Shown here piece by piece: positions 17,919 through 29,978 of a stretch of 64,000 bases of DNA (within the stretch, counting starts at the first letter, position 1; every line of letters starts with the position of its first letter). Under the pieces are notes generated by a model. That model did not search any database. It worked only from the letters and a program-made list of their open reading frames with translations, and had not been told where the DNA came from. Source of the DNA: Variovorax sp. OV700 (lineage in GTDB: Bacteria; Pseudomonadota; Gammaproteobacteria; Burkholderiales; Burkholderiaceae_C); the NCBI RefSeq assembly GCF_900099805.1, contig NZ_FNDR01000004.1, forward strand, positions 248,001 to 312,000, given 5' to 3'. The translations under genes and the position numbers were made by a program.

Positions 17919-19273
17919 GGTTCGCGGAAGGCTTCGCGCCGCAGCTTGAGCACCGGACGAAGGATGTACCAGATGAACGGATCGGTCCCCACCTTCAGGT
18001 CGACCTCGGACTCCATGCCGGCGGTGATGCGGTTCTCCGGCTGTCCCACGTAGGCCTGCCCGGTGCTGATAAGGATGCGGTAGTAGGGTGCCGCGTTGGC
18101 AATGGCCGGGTCGCGGTCGGCATCGGCGGCTACCAGCGTGACCTTGCCTTCGACGGCGCCGTAGCGCAGGTAATCGTAGGCCGTGACCTTCACGCGCGCC
18201 GCCTGGCCCACCTCGACAAAGCCGCGGTCGTTCGGGTTCAGGCGCGCCTCGATCATGACCTCGTCCTTGTCGGGCACCACTTCCATGATCGCCTCGCCAG
18301 GCTTGATGACCCAGCCCGGGCTGCCGCTGCGCAGCCCCTTGACGATGCCGTCGGCGGGCGCCTTCACGATCGTGCGCGAGCGCTGGGTGCGTGCGCGTGC
18401 CAGGTCTTCGCTCAGGCTTGCGAACTGACGCTCCACGGTCGCGAGTTCGTCCGATGCGCGGCGCCGGAACCGGCCTTCGGCCTCGGCCATCTTGGCCTGC
18501 GCCTCGGTGATGGCCGCGCTGGCTGAGATGGCGCCCTGGCGTGCCACGGCGAGCTCGCTTCGCACGCCCTCGACCTGCCTGCGCTTCTCGAGCACCTCGA
18601 CCTGTCCGACCAGCTTTTCGCTCAGCAGCTGTTCAGAGATTTCGAGTTCCTTCTGCATCAGCGCCAGCCGGTCGTTGAGACCTTTCACCTTGGCCTGCTG
18701 CTCGAGCTGTTTGCTTCGGGCCTGCTCCAGGCCCGACACCGCGCCGGCCATCACGCCCCGCTGCTCGAGCGCGCGCGCTTCATACGCGCCGGCTTCGCCT
18801 TCGAGCACGCTCGCGTCGATGTCGGCGGCAAAGCTCTCGCGCCTGAGTGCCTGGCCGCGGCTCTCGGCCATGAGCCGGACGCGGGTGGCCAGCGTGGCGG
18901 CATGGCGTGCGGAGAGTTCTTCGAGGTTGAGGCCGCTGCCGCCAAGGTCGATCTCGACCAGCGACTGGCCCTGCTTCACGCGGTCGCCTTCCTTCACCAG
19001 CACGTTGCTGACAATGCCGCCTTCCAGATGCTGGATCGACTTGACGCGGTCCGACGGAATCACGCGGCCGGGCGCCACCACCACGGTCTCCATGGGAAAG
19101 CCCAAGCCGACCATGGCCAGCACCGCGACCACGCCGCCGATCACCCACTGGCGGCGCCTGCCCTCGGGCGATGCATGCGCCGCACGCTTCTGGTCTTCGT
19201 CCTGCAGTATCTGCGGCAGATCTGATTTCAAGTCGCGGTCCCCATTGCTCTTGTCTTCAATCGATGGGCTCAC
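17915..19273 (-). CDS. HlyD-family periplasmic adaptor of the type I exporter
   Basis: Membrane fusion protein linking the ABC transporter to the TolC channel. 452 residues from GTG 19273, which directly abuts the stop of the ABC gene. There is one membrane segment (about residues 47-65), then the biotinyl-lipoyl-like half QHLEGGIVSNVLVKEGDRV, a long coiled coil (about 130-290) and the HlyD C-terminal beta domain. Confidence 0.93.
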   Translation of the reverse strand: MSPSIEDKSNGDRDLKSDLPQILQDEDQKRAAHASPEGRRRQWVIGGVVAVLAMVGLGFPMETVVVAPGRVIPSDRVKSIQHLEGGIVSNVLVKEGDRVKQGQSLVEIDLGGSGLNLEELSARHAATLATRVRLMAESRGQALRRESFAADIDASVLEGEAGAYEARALEQRGVMAGAVSGLEQARSKQLEQQAKVKGLNDRLALMQKELEISEQLLSEKLVGQVEVLEKRRQVEGVRSELAVARQGAISASAAITEAQAKMAEAEGRFRRRASDELATVERQFASLSEDLARARTQRSRTIVKAPADGIVKGLRSGSPGWVIKPGEAIMEVVPDKDEVMIEARLNPNDRGFVEVGQAARVKVTAYDYLRYGAVEGKVTLVAADADRDPAIANAAPYYRILISTGQAYVGQPENRITAGMESEVDLKVGTDPFIWYILRPVLKLRREAFREP

Positions 19274-21115
19274 TCAAGCCATGGAACGGTTCGCGGCGTT
19301 GCCCTGCGGCAGCGCCTCGGCGTCGTCGCCGCCGGCAGCGGAATCGCCCAGTGCCACCAGGGCCTTCTTGACCCCGAACAGCTTCGGCACCATGACCGCC
19401 GCCGTTCCCTGCTCGACGTTGCCCTGCCCCGTCACGTGATAGACCACAGTGGCGGCCGAGACGATGCGCAGCGAGTGCGTGACCACCACCACGGTGCGCA
19501 CCTTGGCCACCGCAAGCAGCGTGGCAAGGAGCGTGCGTTCGCTTTGAAAGTCGAGGTCGTTGCTCGGCTCGTCGAGCACCAGCACCGAGGGCTTGCGCAG
19601 GAAGCTCATGGCCAGCGCGAGCTTGCGCCGCTCGCCAACTGAGAAACCGGTGCCGCCCTCGCCAACCACAGTGCGATAGCCGTCGGGAAGGCGCGAGATG
19701 AAGTCGTGCGCGCCCGAAAGCCTGCAGGCCGCCACCACCTGCTCGTCGCTCTGGCCCGGCGCCGTGCGGCGCATGGTGTCGATCAGCGGCCCGCCAAACC
19801 AGTACACCTCCTGCGAGAGATAGCTGATCCAGCGCGAGAGCTCTTCGCGCCCGAATTGCGAAAGGTCGTATTCGCCGATGCTGATGACGCCGCGCGTGGG
19901 CGCGTACAGGCCCGAGATCAGCTTGACCAGCGTCGACTTGCCGGCGCCGTTGCGCCCGACGATCACGTGGAGCCCGCCCGGCCCGATGTCGAGATCGACG
20001 TTCTCGAGCACCGGCTTCTGCGCGCCTTCCGTGAAACTGAAGCTCACGTCCTTCAGCATGACGCGGCCGAGCGGTTGCGGCAGCGTCATGCCCGAGGGCG
20101 GCTTTTCGACCGGCTCGGAGAGCACTTTTTCGAGCCGCTTTGCCGCTTCCTTCGCGGCTGCCAGCGAGCGCCAGCTCGACACCAGTCCGGCCACCGGCTG
20201 CAGTGCCTTGAGCGCCAGCATGTTCGAGGCGACCAGGCCGCCGACCGTCATCCATTGCTCCATGACCGACACCGCGCCCACGGTCACCACGATGACCGAG
20301 AACACCGTCAGCAGCACCGTGGTGCCGTCGCGCGCGGTTTCGATCTGGCCGTTCTTGCTGAAGCTTTCGCCCAGCCAGGCGTTATAGGTCTGGCGCCACA
20401 TCTCGATGGTCGGCCCGTCGTTCGCCTGCGTCTTGAGCGTTTCGCGCGCGTTGCAGATCTCCGAGGTCATGCGGTCGAGCCCACGGCCGCGCTGCACTTC
20501 CTCGACGCGGCCGGTGCGTACCTCGTCGGCCCACCACCAGGCCAGAAAAGCCATGATGGCAAGGAACAGCGCCACGACAGGCAGCACAGGCAAGGCCACG
20601 ATGCCGATCACCACCAGCGCGAAGATTGCCATCGGCAGGTCGAAGATCGATTGCGCCAAGCCGCCGGTGACGGTGCCGCGCACCGAGGCCACATCGCGAA
20701 AGTACTGGTGCCAGATCGACGCCGGACGCGCTTCGAGCGCGCGCAGCGGGCGGTTCAGCATCGAATGGAGCAGCGCCCCCGAAACGCCGTGGTCGATGAC
20801 GGCGCCCGCGTTGCGCAGCAGGCGTGAGCGCCGCGTGCGCATCCAGAACTCGATGCAGAGAAAAAACAGGATGCCGCTTACCAGCGCGGCCAGCGTCGAG
20901 ACGCCGCTGCGCGACAGCACGCGGTCGTAAACCTGCAGCAGAAAGATCGAAGGCAACAGGCCGAACAGGCTGATGGGCAGCGAACGCCATGCCGCGCTCT
21001 TCACCAACGGGTAGGCAGCCCGGAACGCGGTGTGCAGCGCACCCGCGTGCGGACTGGCACCCGGCTCCTCGGGAAGTTCGGCCACCAGCTGACTGGGCAA
21101 GAGAAACTTGATCAT
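19274..21115 (-). CDS. Type I secretion ABC transporter (permease/ATPase)
   Basis: Inner-membrane exporter that should secrete the repeat adhesin encoded upstream in the operon. 613 residues: about 50 N-terminal residues with no C39 peptidase domain, an ABC membrane domain (about 45-330), then the ATPase with Walker A GRNGAGKST (Lys393), signature FSVGERRK (a divergent form of LSGGQ), Walker B VLVLDEPSNDLD and the H-loop VVTHSL. The start ATG lies downstream of three GTTAC words. Confidence 0.92.
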   Translation of the reverse strand: MIKFLLPSQLVAELPEEPGASPHAGALHTAFRAAYPLVKSAAWRSLPISLFGLLPSIFLLQVYDRVLSRSGVSTLAALVSGILFFLCIEFWMRTRRSRLLRNAGAVIDHGVSGALLHSMLNRPLRALEARPASIWHQYFRDVASVRGTVTGGLAQSIFDLPMAIFALVVIGIVALPVLPVVALFLAIMAFLAWWWADEVRTGRVEEVQRGRGLDRMTSEICNARETLKTQANDGPTIEMWRQTYNAWLGESFSKNGQIETARDGTTVLLTVFSVIVVTVGAVSVMEQWMTVGGLVASNMLALKALQPVAGLVSSWRSLAAAKEAAKRLEKVLSEPVEKPPSGMTLPQPLGRVMLKDVSFSFTEGAQKPVLENVDLDIGPGGLHVIVGRNGAGKSTLVKLISGLYAPTRGVISIGEYDLSQFGREELSRWISYLSQEVYWFGGPLIDTMRRTAPGQSDEQVVAACRLSGAHDFISRLPDGYRTVVGEGGTGFSVGERRKLALAMSFLRKPSVLVLDEPSNDLDFQSERTLLATLLAVAKVRTVVVVTHSLRIVSAATVVYHVTGQGNVEQGTAAVMVPKLFGVKKALVALGDSAAGGDDAEALPQGNAANRSMA

Positions 21116-21195
21116 GGGAAGGGGCCGATCCGTTCGGCAATGACGCCTGCGTCATTATCAACTGTTACCCAACTGTTACAAGGCAAAATATCACG
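21116..21195 (-). promoter_or_regulatory. Possible internal promoter/operator before the exporter genes
   Basis: An AT-richer gap holding GTTAC at 21164-21168 and 21175-21179, with a third at 21195-21199 on the gene edge. The same word is repeated in the tad and adhesin control regions. I could not find a convincing sigma-54 promoter here. Confidence 0.35.
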
Positions 21196-21483
21196 TTACG
21201 CATCTCCGCATCGCGGCGTTCGCACCGGCTTCTGCGGGACTGTTTGGCCTCCACTCGCGCCGGGTCTCGCGGTGGTTTCCGCAAGTGCGCAAGCAGACGA
21301 GGTTTTCGCCTGCGGCGCCGCCTCGTCCTGTGGCCAGCCCTTGGTCAGCACCAGCGCGACGTTGGCGCACAGCAGCATGCAAAGCAGCCATGCGCAAAGC
21401 AGTTGCAGCCAGCCCAGCCACCAGCGGCCCGCCGGCACGGCCTTGGGTTCGAAGGACAAGGACAGGGGCATGTTCAATTTCAT
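21196..21483 (-). CDS. Small single-span membrane protein of the adhesin operon
   Basis: 95 residues beginning MKLNMPLSLSFEP. The ATG at 21483 overlaps the stop of the MurF-like gene (ATGA), so translation is probably coupled. One strong membrane helix (LQLLCAWLLCMLLCANVALVL, residues 26-46) is Cys- and Leu-rich; the remaining ~45 residues are polar. I do not recognise a family. The longer open frame upstream is a shadow of the MurF-like gene. Confidence 0.6.
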   Translation of the reverse strand: MKLNMPLSLSFEPKAVPAGRWWLGWLQLLCAWLLCMLLCANVALVLTKGWPQDEAAPQAKTSSACALAETTARPGASGGQTVPQKPVRTPRCGDA

Positions 21484-24400
21484 GGCAATGCTTTCAATAC
21501 ACGGGCCAGCCGGGACAGGCCGACGCCGGCGGAACTCTTGGCCAGCACCCAGTCGCCCGGCTGCAGCAGGCCTCCGAGCGCGGTCGACAGATCGGACACA
21601 TCGACGAACCAGTGCGACCGGACCTTGGTGCGGATGCGCGCGTGCAGCGCACGCATGAGCGGGCCGCACAGCAGCACGCGGTCGGGCTGCGATGCGAGCA
21701 GTTCCGGCTCGAGTTCCAGGTGATGCCGCTGCGAAGCCGGACCGAGCTCCTGCATGTCGCCAAGAATCGCCACGCGCCGCGCCGGCTCGCAGGGCGCCTG
21801 CGACAACAGTTCGAGCGCGGCGCGCATCGAGCTCGGGTTGGCGTCGTAGGTCTCGTCGATCAGCTTGAAACTGCCGCCGCCGATGTGGATGGTGTGCAGG
21901 GCGCCGCGCCCGCCCGGCGGCTCGAATCGCGCGAAGGGCTCCACCGCGGCAGACAGCTTCAGGCGCATCGCCTGCAGCGCGGCCAGCGCGGCCACCGCGC
22001 TCCCGCCCATGTGCCGCCCCGGCGCATTGAGGCGAAGCTGGAATGGTTCGCCGAGCACCAGAGCCTGCACTTCGCCATGGTCGAACGCGAGCAGCCGCAC
22101 ATCGGCGTCCTTGTGCTCACCATAGGTCAGGATCTGGAGCTGTTGCGCCATGGCGGCTTCGGCAAAGGTCGCAAACTCGGGAAGGTCGCGGTTCAGAACG
22201 GCGCTGTCGCCCGGCGCCATGCCCTCGAAGATGCGGCTGTCCTGGCGCGCGGCGGCCTCCGAGGGTCCGCGATGCTTCTGCGAAGCGGATGAAAGCCCCG
22301 TCACCACTGTCACCATCGGCCGCACCAGTTGCGTCGACGCGAGGATGTGCGGCGAGCCCATCTCCAACACCCAGTAGGCCGCATGCCGCGGCATGCAGGT
22401 CAGGTTCCAGGCAAGGCCCGAGGGGAGGCTGACGTTGCCGTCGGGCCGTCCGACTTCGCCCCACACGGCCAGGGTCTCGGCCAGCATCGCGGCCACGGTG
22501 CTGCTGCCGGCGCCACTGCCCAGCACGCCGCAGACACGCCCGCCAAACTCGGTGCGCGCATGCGCGCCCAGTGCCAGCACGGCCTGCTGCACGTTGGCAA
22601 CCTGGAGCACGGGTACCCGCTTGTCCAGATGCGGTGCGGCGTCGGCACACAGCACGGCGGCCGCGGGCTGCAACACGCCCTTGAGCGCCACGGCGGCCAG
22701 CGGCGCCTTGGCGGGCCGTGTCTGGTGCTCGAACACCACCCGCCCCTTGCGCAGGAAGGAGCGTTGCGCCACGCCGCCGGCGCGCCAGCCGTCGTCGGGC
22801 CTCACCACCCAGTCGCCGCCGGTCACGCGCGCCATTTCGCTCGCGGTCCAGACGGCGCCGTCGTCTTTCACGCTGCCGGCACCGGGCAAGGCCCGCCGCT
22901 CCAGAAGGTAACGGTGGTAGGCCACGAAGCCGGACAGATACTGCGCGACGTCGTCGACGCGCACGCGGAACGCGTGATGCCGGATGAAGAACGCGCCGGC
23001 AATGGTGGAGGGCCGCCTGAAGTACATCGCCATCTCGGGCCAGAAGAAGCCGTTCTGCAGGTAGTGGGCGCGGTACTCGAGCGCGCGGTAGAACTTCTCG
23101 GTGTCGAGCTCGTCGAGCAGGTGCCGCATCGCAGGCATGGCCTCGAGCCGCTGGAGCATCTGCTGTGCCGCCAGCATGAGTTCGAGCAGCGTGGGAAAGG
23201 TGGTCTTGCGGTCGAGCACGAAGTCCAGGTACCCGGCCACGTTCTGCAGGCCGAAGCGAAAGTACTTTTCCTGCGGGCTCCAGCGCGTGAGTTCGTTGAC
23301 GCAGCAGCTCAGCCAATGGTCGTGCGCCTGCCAGTGCTGGCTCGCAATGAAATGGTCGAAGGCCTTCTCGACCACCGCCAGCCATCTGGCATCGCGTGTG
23401 AGGTCGTACAGACGCATGAGGCCGTAAGCCGCCTGGCCGTCATGGCAGACAGCGTGCGAGGCCTGCTTCAGATGCAGGTCGGCGGCGTGGAGCACGTGGT
23501 TGAAGCGCCCCGTGGCCATGTCCTGCAGCCATGCGATGCCCAGCGCCAGTTTTTCCAGCAACGGCAGCCAGTCGCGCGTGCCCATCGCCTCGCAATACTT
23601 CACCAGCGCGAGCACGCAGGCGGCATTGCCGCCCAGCTTGATCTCTTCGCCGGTGTCGATGAGGAAGGCGAGCTGGGTACCGTCCGCGAGCCTGTAGTGG
23701 CGTATGAGCGAATTCGCGAGATGGTCGAGCGCGTGGTCGATGGCCGCACGCAGCTTGTCATCCCGCGTGAGCTCCCACGCTTCGATCATGGTGTGGAGCG
23801 CGCCCGCGTGGCGCGACGCGTCATAAGTGGAAATGCGGCGGTCGAAGCACGGAAAGTAGCCGTACGCAAACAACCCGTCGCCCTGCACCTGGCGCGCAAG
23901 ATAAGCCGAGCCGCTGCGCACGAGCTCGAGCACCGACTGCGAATTGAGCGCCGGCGCCTGGCGCCGACCCGCATCGAGCCCCGTGCCGACGAGCTTGTGC
24001 ACGACGCCGTCCGATTGGCAAAAGACACCTGCCGTCGCAAGCAGATAGACCGGCTGGTCCGCCGGCAAGTCGAGCCGGGGCGCACGTGCGAAGCGCGTCT
24101 GCCCGTAGACCTCGAAGTTGCGCGCATTGACCACGGCGTGCGCAATGGTCGAGTCGCCGCACAGCATCGCGTTGGCGTTGAGTTCCTGCTCGGTGAACGC
24201 GGTCTCGAAGCTCTTGTCGAAAGCCAGGCCAAGGCGAAAGTAGTTGCGCTTGACGGCGGCAAGCTGTGCCTTGAACTGCGCCCAATCCATCGGGCTTGCG
24301 CCCTCGACCCAGTCGATGCGCAGCCATGGCGAGACCAGGCCGTATTCGCGCACCCGGCGCTCCACGGCCTCGGCGCCTTCGCGCCAGGCCGTTTCGAATT

Positions 24401-24551
24401 CGGCCGCACGCGCGTGGACCACGTGCGCGCGCTGCGAACCGTCGCTCACCGAAAAGAAAAGCGTGAAGGCCGGATATGGTGCCGGCAGCGCCGCACACAC
24501 CGAGACCAGGCGCTCGTGGCAGGCCTGGAGCTGGTCGGAGAAGGACATCAT
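21480..24551 (-). CDS. Large fusion: alpha-helical toroid-like domain plus MurF-like Mur ligase domain
   Basis: 1023 residues. The first ~560 are Trp/His-rich and resemble alpha/alpha-toroid proteins (repeated helical pairs such as DASRHAGALHTMIEAWELT and DGQAAYGLMRLYDLTRD); no exact family was recognised. From about 600 the protein follows MurF. There is an N-domain-like segment, then GSGAGSST at 678-685 where Mur ligases have GSxGKTT, so the P-loop Lys is replaced by Ser683. Further on come YDANPSSMRAAL (~898-910), the MurF signature YNANPxSM, then AILGDMQELG, and GDWVLAKSSAGVG in place of GDxVLxKGSR. The ligase may be inactive or use a changed mechanism. It lies between the OmpA-like lipoprotein and the exporter genes, which suggests a role in the adhesin or its wall anchoring. 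That role is inference. Confidence 0.75.
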   Translation of the reverse strand: MMSFSDQLQACHERLVSVCAALPAPYPAFTLFFSVSDGSQRAHVVHARAAEFETAWREGAEAVERRVREYGLVSPWLRIDWVEGASPMDWAQFKAQLAAVKRNYFRLGLAFDKSFETAFTEQELNANAMLCGDSTIAHAVVNARNFEVYGQTRFARAPRLDLPADQPVYLLATAGVFCQSDGVVHKLVGTGLDAGRRQAPALNSQSVLELVRSGSAYLARQVQGDGLFAYGYFPCFDRRISTYDASRHAGALHTMIEAWELTRDDKLRAAIDHALDHLANSLIRHYRLADGTQLAFLIDTGEEIKLGGNAACVLALVKYCEAMGTRDWLPLLEKLALGIAWLQDMATGRFNHVLHAADLHLKQASHAVCHDGQAAYGLMRLYDLTRDARWLAVVEKAFDHFIASQHWQAHDHWLSCCVNELTRWSPQEKYFRFGLQNVAGYLDFVLDRKTTFPTLLELMLAAQQMLQRLEAMPAMRHLLDELDTEKFYRALEYRAHYLQNGFFWPEMAMYFRRPSTIAGAFFIRHHAFRVRVDDVAQYLSGFVAYHRYLLERRALPGAGSVKDDGAVWTASEMARVTGGDWVVRPDDGWRAGGVAQRSFLRKGRVVFEHQTRPAKAPLAAVALKGVLQPAAAVLCADAAPHLDKRVPVLQVANVQQAVLALGAHARTEFGGRVCGVLGSGAGSSTVAAMLAETLAVWGEVGRPDGNVSLPSGLAWNLTCMPRHAAYWVLEMGSPHILASTQLVRPMVTVVTGLSSASQKHRGPSEAAARQDSRIFEGMAPGDSAVLNRDLPEFATFAEAAMAQQLQILTYGEHKDADVRLLAFDHGEVQALVLGEPFQLRLNAPGRHMGGSAVAALAALQAMRLKLSAAVEPFARFEPPGGRGALHTIHIGGGSFKLIDETYDANPSSMRAALELLSQAPCEPARRVAILGDMQELGPASQRHHLELEPELLASQPDRVLLCGPLMRALHARIRTKVRSHWFVDVSDLSTALGGLLQPGDWVLAKSSAGVGLSRLARVLKALP

Positions 24552-24653
24552 TCGGCCCCGATCGAATACGGGAGCCCGGCCGCGGCCGTCATCTGCTCTC
24601 GCTTTGACGTCGCGGACCGGAAGCTCCCCTCGAAGGCATCGCGGTTCTCCGGA

Positions 24654-25160
24654 TCAGCGGTAGCTGAATTCGGCTCTGCGATTGAGCTGATAGCCCTCCT
24701 CGGTGGTTTGGGGGGATGCGGGTTTTTCCATGCCCCAGCTGACGGCCTCGATGCTCTCGCCCGGCACGCCAAGCTGCGTGAGCGCACGCTGCACCGACTC
24801 GGCACGGCGTTGGGCCAGCGCGAGGTTGTATTCGCGGCCGCCGCGCGAGTCGGTGTGGCCTTCGATCATCACCTTGCTCGCGGGACGGTTCCGGAGAATG
24901 TCCGCGTGCGCTTCCACCACGTTGCGGTACTGCGGCTTGACGTCGTACTTGTCGAAGTCGAAATACACGATCTTCGGCACGCCGACGTTGTCGGCCGGCG
25001 GCGCGGGCGGAGGCGACTCCACCTTCGCGACCGGGGCACCCTTGTTCGAGTAGTAGTAGATGGCGTCTTCGCGCCCGCTCTTGATCGCCGTTCCGCAGGC
25101 GGCAAGACTTGCCGCGAGCGCGACGACGGTCAGTATCCGATAGCTGCTGCTGTTGTTCAT
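24654..25160 (-). CDS. OmpA-family peptidoglycan-binding lipoprotein
   Basis: 168 residues from ATG 25160, which has an AAAGGA site just upstream. The signal ends in the lipobox SLAACG. A short Pro-rich linker leads to an OmpA C-terminal domain (about 60-168) with IVYFDFDKYDVKPQ, the peptidoglycan-binding stretch IEGHTDSRGGREYNLALAQRR and NRRAEFSYR at the end. It sits between the adhesin and MurF-like genes, so it probably ties this secretion system to the cell wall. Confidence 0.9.
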   Translation of the reverse strand: MNNSSSYRILTVVALAASLAACGTAIKSGREDAIYYYSNKGAPVAKVESPPPAPPADNVGVPKIVYFDFDKYDVKPQYRNVVEAHADILRNRPASKVMIEGHTDSRGGREYNLALAQRRAESVQRALTQLGVPGESIEAVSWGMEKPASPQTTEEGYQLNRRAEFSYR

Positions 25161-25176
25161 TTTCAAATCCTTTCAG

Positions 25177-25202
25177 GGGACAGGCCGACACCGGCCTGTC
25201 CC
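25177..25202 (-). terminator. Strong hairpin between adhesin and lipoprotein genes
   Basis: GGGACAGGCCG and CGGCCTGTCCC form a perfect 11-bp stem with a 4-base loop, right after the adhesin gene and just before the lipoprotein ribosome site. No T-run follows on the minus strand, so it may be an attenuator or an mRNA stabiliser rather than a full terminator. It could make adhesin mRNA more abundant than exporter mRNA. Confidence 0.6.
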
Positions 25203-25245
25203 TGGTGCTGCCGTTCTTCTTCTCCTCTGCTGCCCTTTTTGTTGC

Positions 25246-28269
<3,024 letters not shown>

Positions 28270-28303
28270 GACAGCCTCTGTGACAAAAGATGCATGTACA
28301 GGG

Positions 28304-28317
28304 GCAACTAGCGTGCC
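28304..28317 (-). promoter_or_regulatory. Sigma-54 promoter of the adhesin operon
   Basis: Read on the minus strand the sequence is GGCACGCTAGTTGC: the -24 element GGCACG, four bases, and TTGC at -12, exactly the GG-N10-GC spacing. Transcription would start near 28292, about 23 bases before the adhesin ATG, with an AGAGG ribosome site between. GTTAC/GTAAC words upstream (28323 and 28447-28464) could be activator sites. Confidence 0.65.
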
Positions 28318-28446
28318 GATTCGTTACCGCTCTTCGATATCGGCCCAGCCAATGACGCAAGCTATTGATTCATATGGACATTTATTTAAAACGAGGCGTG
28401 CGCGCCGGCGTTGAAATAGGCCTCCGGAGCGGTCTTTTGCCGCTTC

Positions 28447-28464
28447 GTTACGTAACGATGTAAC
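28447..28464. promoter_or_regulatory. GTTACGTAAC palindrome and extra GTAAC, candidate activator site
   Basis: GTTAC-GTAAC (28447-28456) is a perfect 10-base palindrome followed by another GTAAC at 28460-28464. A single GTTAC is at 28323-28327. The palindrome lies about 130-150 bases upstream of the sigma-54 promoter of the adhesin gene, and 48 bases from the divergent DUF1841 gene. The same words cluster ahead of the pilin gene. Confidence 0.5.
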
Positions 28465-28511
28465 GTCTCGCTACCGGAACATCGACCTCCATTTCTCTTC
28501 TTCATACAGAT

Positions 28512-28946
28512 ATGTTCAACCCCTCCCAGGAAGACGTGCGCCGCTTCTTTTGCGATGTGTACGCCAAGCACCGACAGGGCTTGCCGATGGAAGCGCTCGA
28601 GACGATTGCCGCGGGATGGATCGATGCGCACCCCGAATACAACGAAGACCTGGCCGATGCCGATGCAGCGGTCGCACGCGTGTACGACGGCTCGAATGGC
28701 CGGGAGAATCCGTTTCTCCATCTGTCGATGCATCTGTCGATCAGCGAGCAATGCTCGATCGATCAGCCGCGCGGAATCCGTCAGGCCGTTGAGCTGCTGG
28801 CGGCCCGCCGCGGTTCGCTGCTCGACGCGCATCACGAGGCCATGGATTGCCTGGGCCAGATGATGTGGGAGAGCCAGCGCGCCGGCCGGCCGCCGGATGG
28901 CGACGGCTACGTGGCGTGTGTGCAGCGACGAGCAACAAAAGACTAG
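28512..28946 (+). CDS. DUF1841 family protein
   Basis: 144 residues beginning MFNPSQEDVRRFFCDVYAKH, which is the typical start of DUF1841, with HPEYNEDLADADAA and NPFLHLSMHLSISEQ. Members are small soluble proteins widespread in beta- and gammaproteobacteria with no established function. It is divergent from the adhesin operon and alone in its direction. Confidence 0.85.
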   Translation: MFNPSQEDVRRFFCDVYAKHRQGLPMEALETIAAGWIDAHPEYNEDLADADAAVARVYDGSNGRENPFLHLSMHLSISEQCSIDQPRGIRQAVELLAARRGSLLDAHHEAMDCLGQMMWESQRAGRPPDGDGYVACVQRRATKD

Positions 28947-28979
28947 AGGCACATCCGCAGGGCTGGATCGGATCGCTAC

Positions 28980-29978
28980 CTACCCCTGCGGCTTTCTCCT
29001 GGGCTGCGAAGGCGGCGCGCCCTGCTGCTTCGCGCCTTCGCGCAGCAGCGCGGCCATGGCGCCGCGCAGGGTCGAGGCTTCGGCATCGCTGCGCAACAGC
29101 AGGCCCACGGGCTCGTCCGTGCCGGTGGTTTCGATGCGCAGCCGGACCAGGCGTTCGTCCGCCAGCTCGCCGCGGGCGGCGCCAAGCGGCGTGATCCAGA
29201 CCGCGTCGGACACCGCGAGCAGGCCGCGCGCCACCGCCACGTCGAGCGTCTGCAACGCATTGGCCGGAAGCACCAGGCCGCGCGCCGACAAGAAACTTTC
29301 CGTGTTGTGGCGCGGGATGGTGCCCTCGCCGTACACCACCAGCGGATAGTCGAGCACCGCCTGCACCGACACCGTCCGGGTGGACCGGGCCACCAGCGGA
29401 TGGCCGGCGCGCACGGCAAACACCAGCGGCTCGGTGTAGAGCAGCTCGAAGCTGAGGCCGCCCATGAGCCGCGGATCGCTGATGCGGCCCACCACCATGT
29501 CGAGCTCCCCGGCGCGCAGCTCATCGAGCAACACCGGATTGGCCGCGCTCTTCACCACCACCTGCACCGAAGGCCAATGCTCGCGAAAGCGCGCGAGCGC
29601 CATGGGCAACAGGGCCGGCGCCACGCTCGGCAGCGCGCCGATGCGCAGCCGCTCGATGCGCTGGCCCGAGGCCGGCGCCAACGCCTCTGCGCTGGCGTCG
29701 AGCGCCTCGAGCACGCGCAGGGCGTGGGCCAGCAGCTGCTCGCCGGCCGGCGCGAGCCCCTGCACGCCACGCCGCCCGGCCTTGCTGCGTTCGACCAGGC
29801 GCGCCCCGACGATGGCTTCGAGTTCCGCGAGGGTCTTGGAGACGGCCGGCTGGCTCAGCGAGAGCCGCTCGGCGGCGCGCGCCAGATGGCGCTCCTGCGC
29901 CACCGCGACCAGGCAGCGCAGGTGCCGCAGCTGCACGTTGCGCACGAAGTCCTGGCGAAGCTTGGCGGGGGTGTTCAA
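28980..29978 (-). CDS. pcaQ: LysR-type regulator PcaQ of protocatechuate genes
   Basis: 332 residues, a LysR regulator with N-terminal helix-turn-helix (LRHLRCLVAVAQERHLARAA, SLSQPAVSKTLAELE) and an effector domain. Divergent placement beside pcaHG and the sequence identify it as PcaQ, which in other bacteria activates the pca genes in response to beta-carboxymuconate. No early ATG exists; TTG at 29978 with AAGAG 5 bases upstream gives the standard PcaQ N-terminus, and an internal GTG is a weaker alternative. Confidence 0.85.
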   Translation of the reverse strand: MNTPAKLRQDFVRNVQLRHLRCLVAVAQERHLARAAERLSLSQPAVSKTLAELEAIVGARLVERSKAGRRGVQGLAPAGEQLLAHALRVLEALDASAEALAPASGQRIERLRIGALPSVAPALLPMALARFREHWPSVQVVVKSAANPVLLDELRAGELDMVVGRISDPRLMGGLSFELLYTEPLVFAVRAGHPLVARSTRTVSVQAVLDYPLVVYGEGTIPRHNTESFLSARGLVLPANALQTLDVAVARGLLAVSDAVWITPLGAARGELADERLVRLRIETTGTDEPVGLLLRSDAEASTLRGAMAALLREGAKQQGAPPSQPRRKPQG

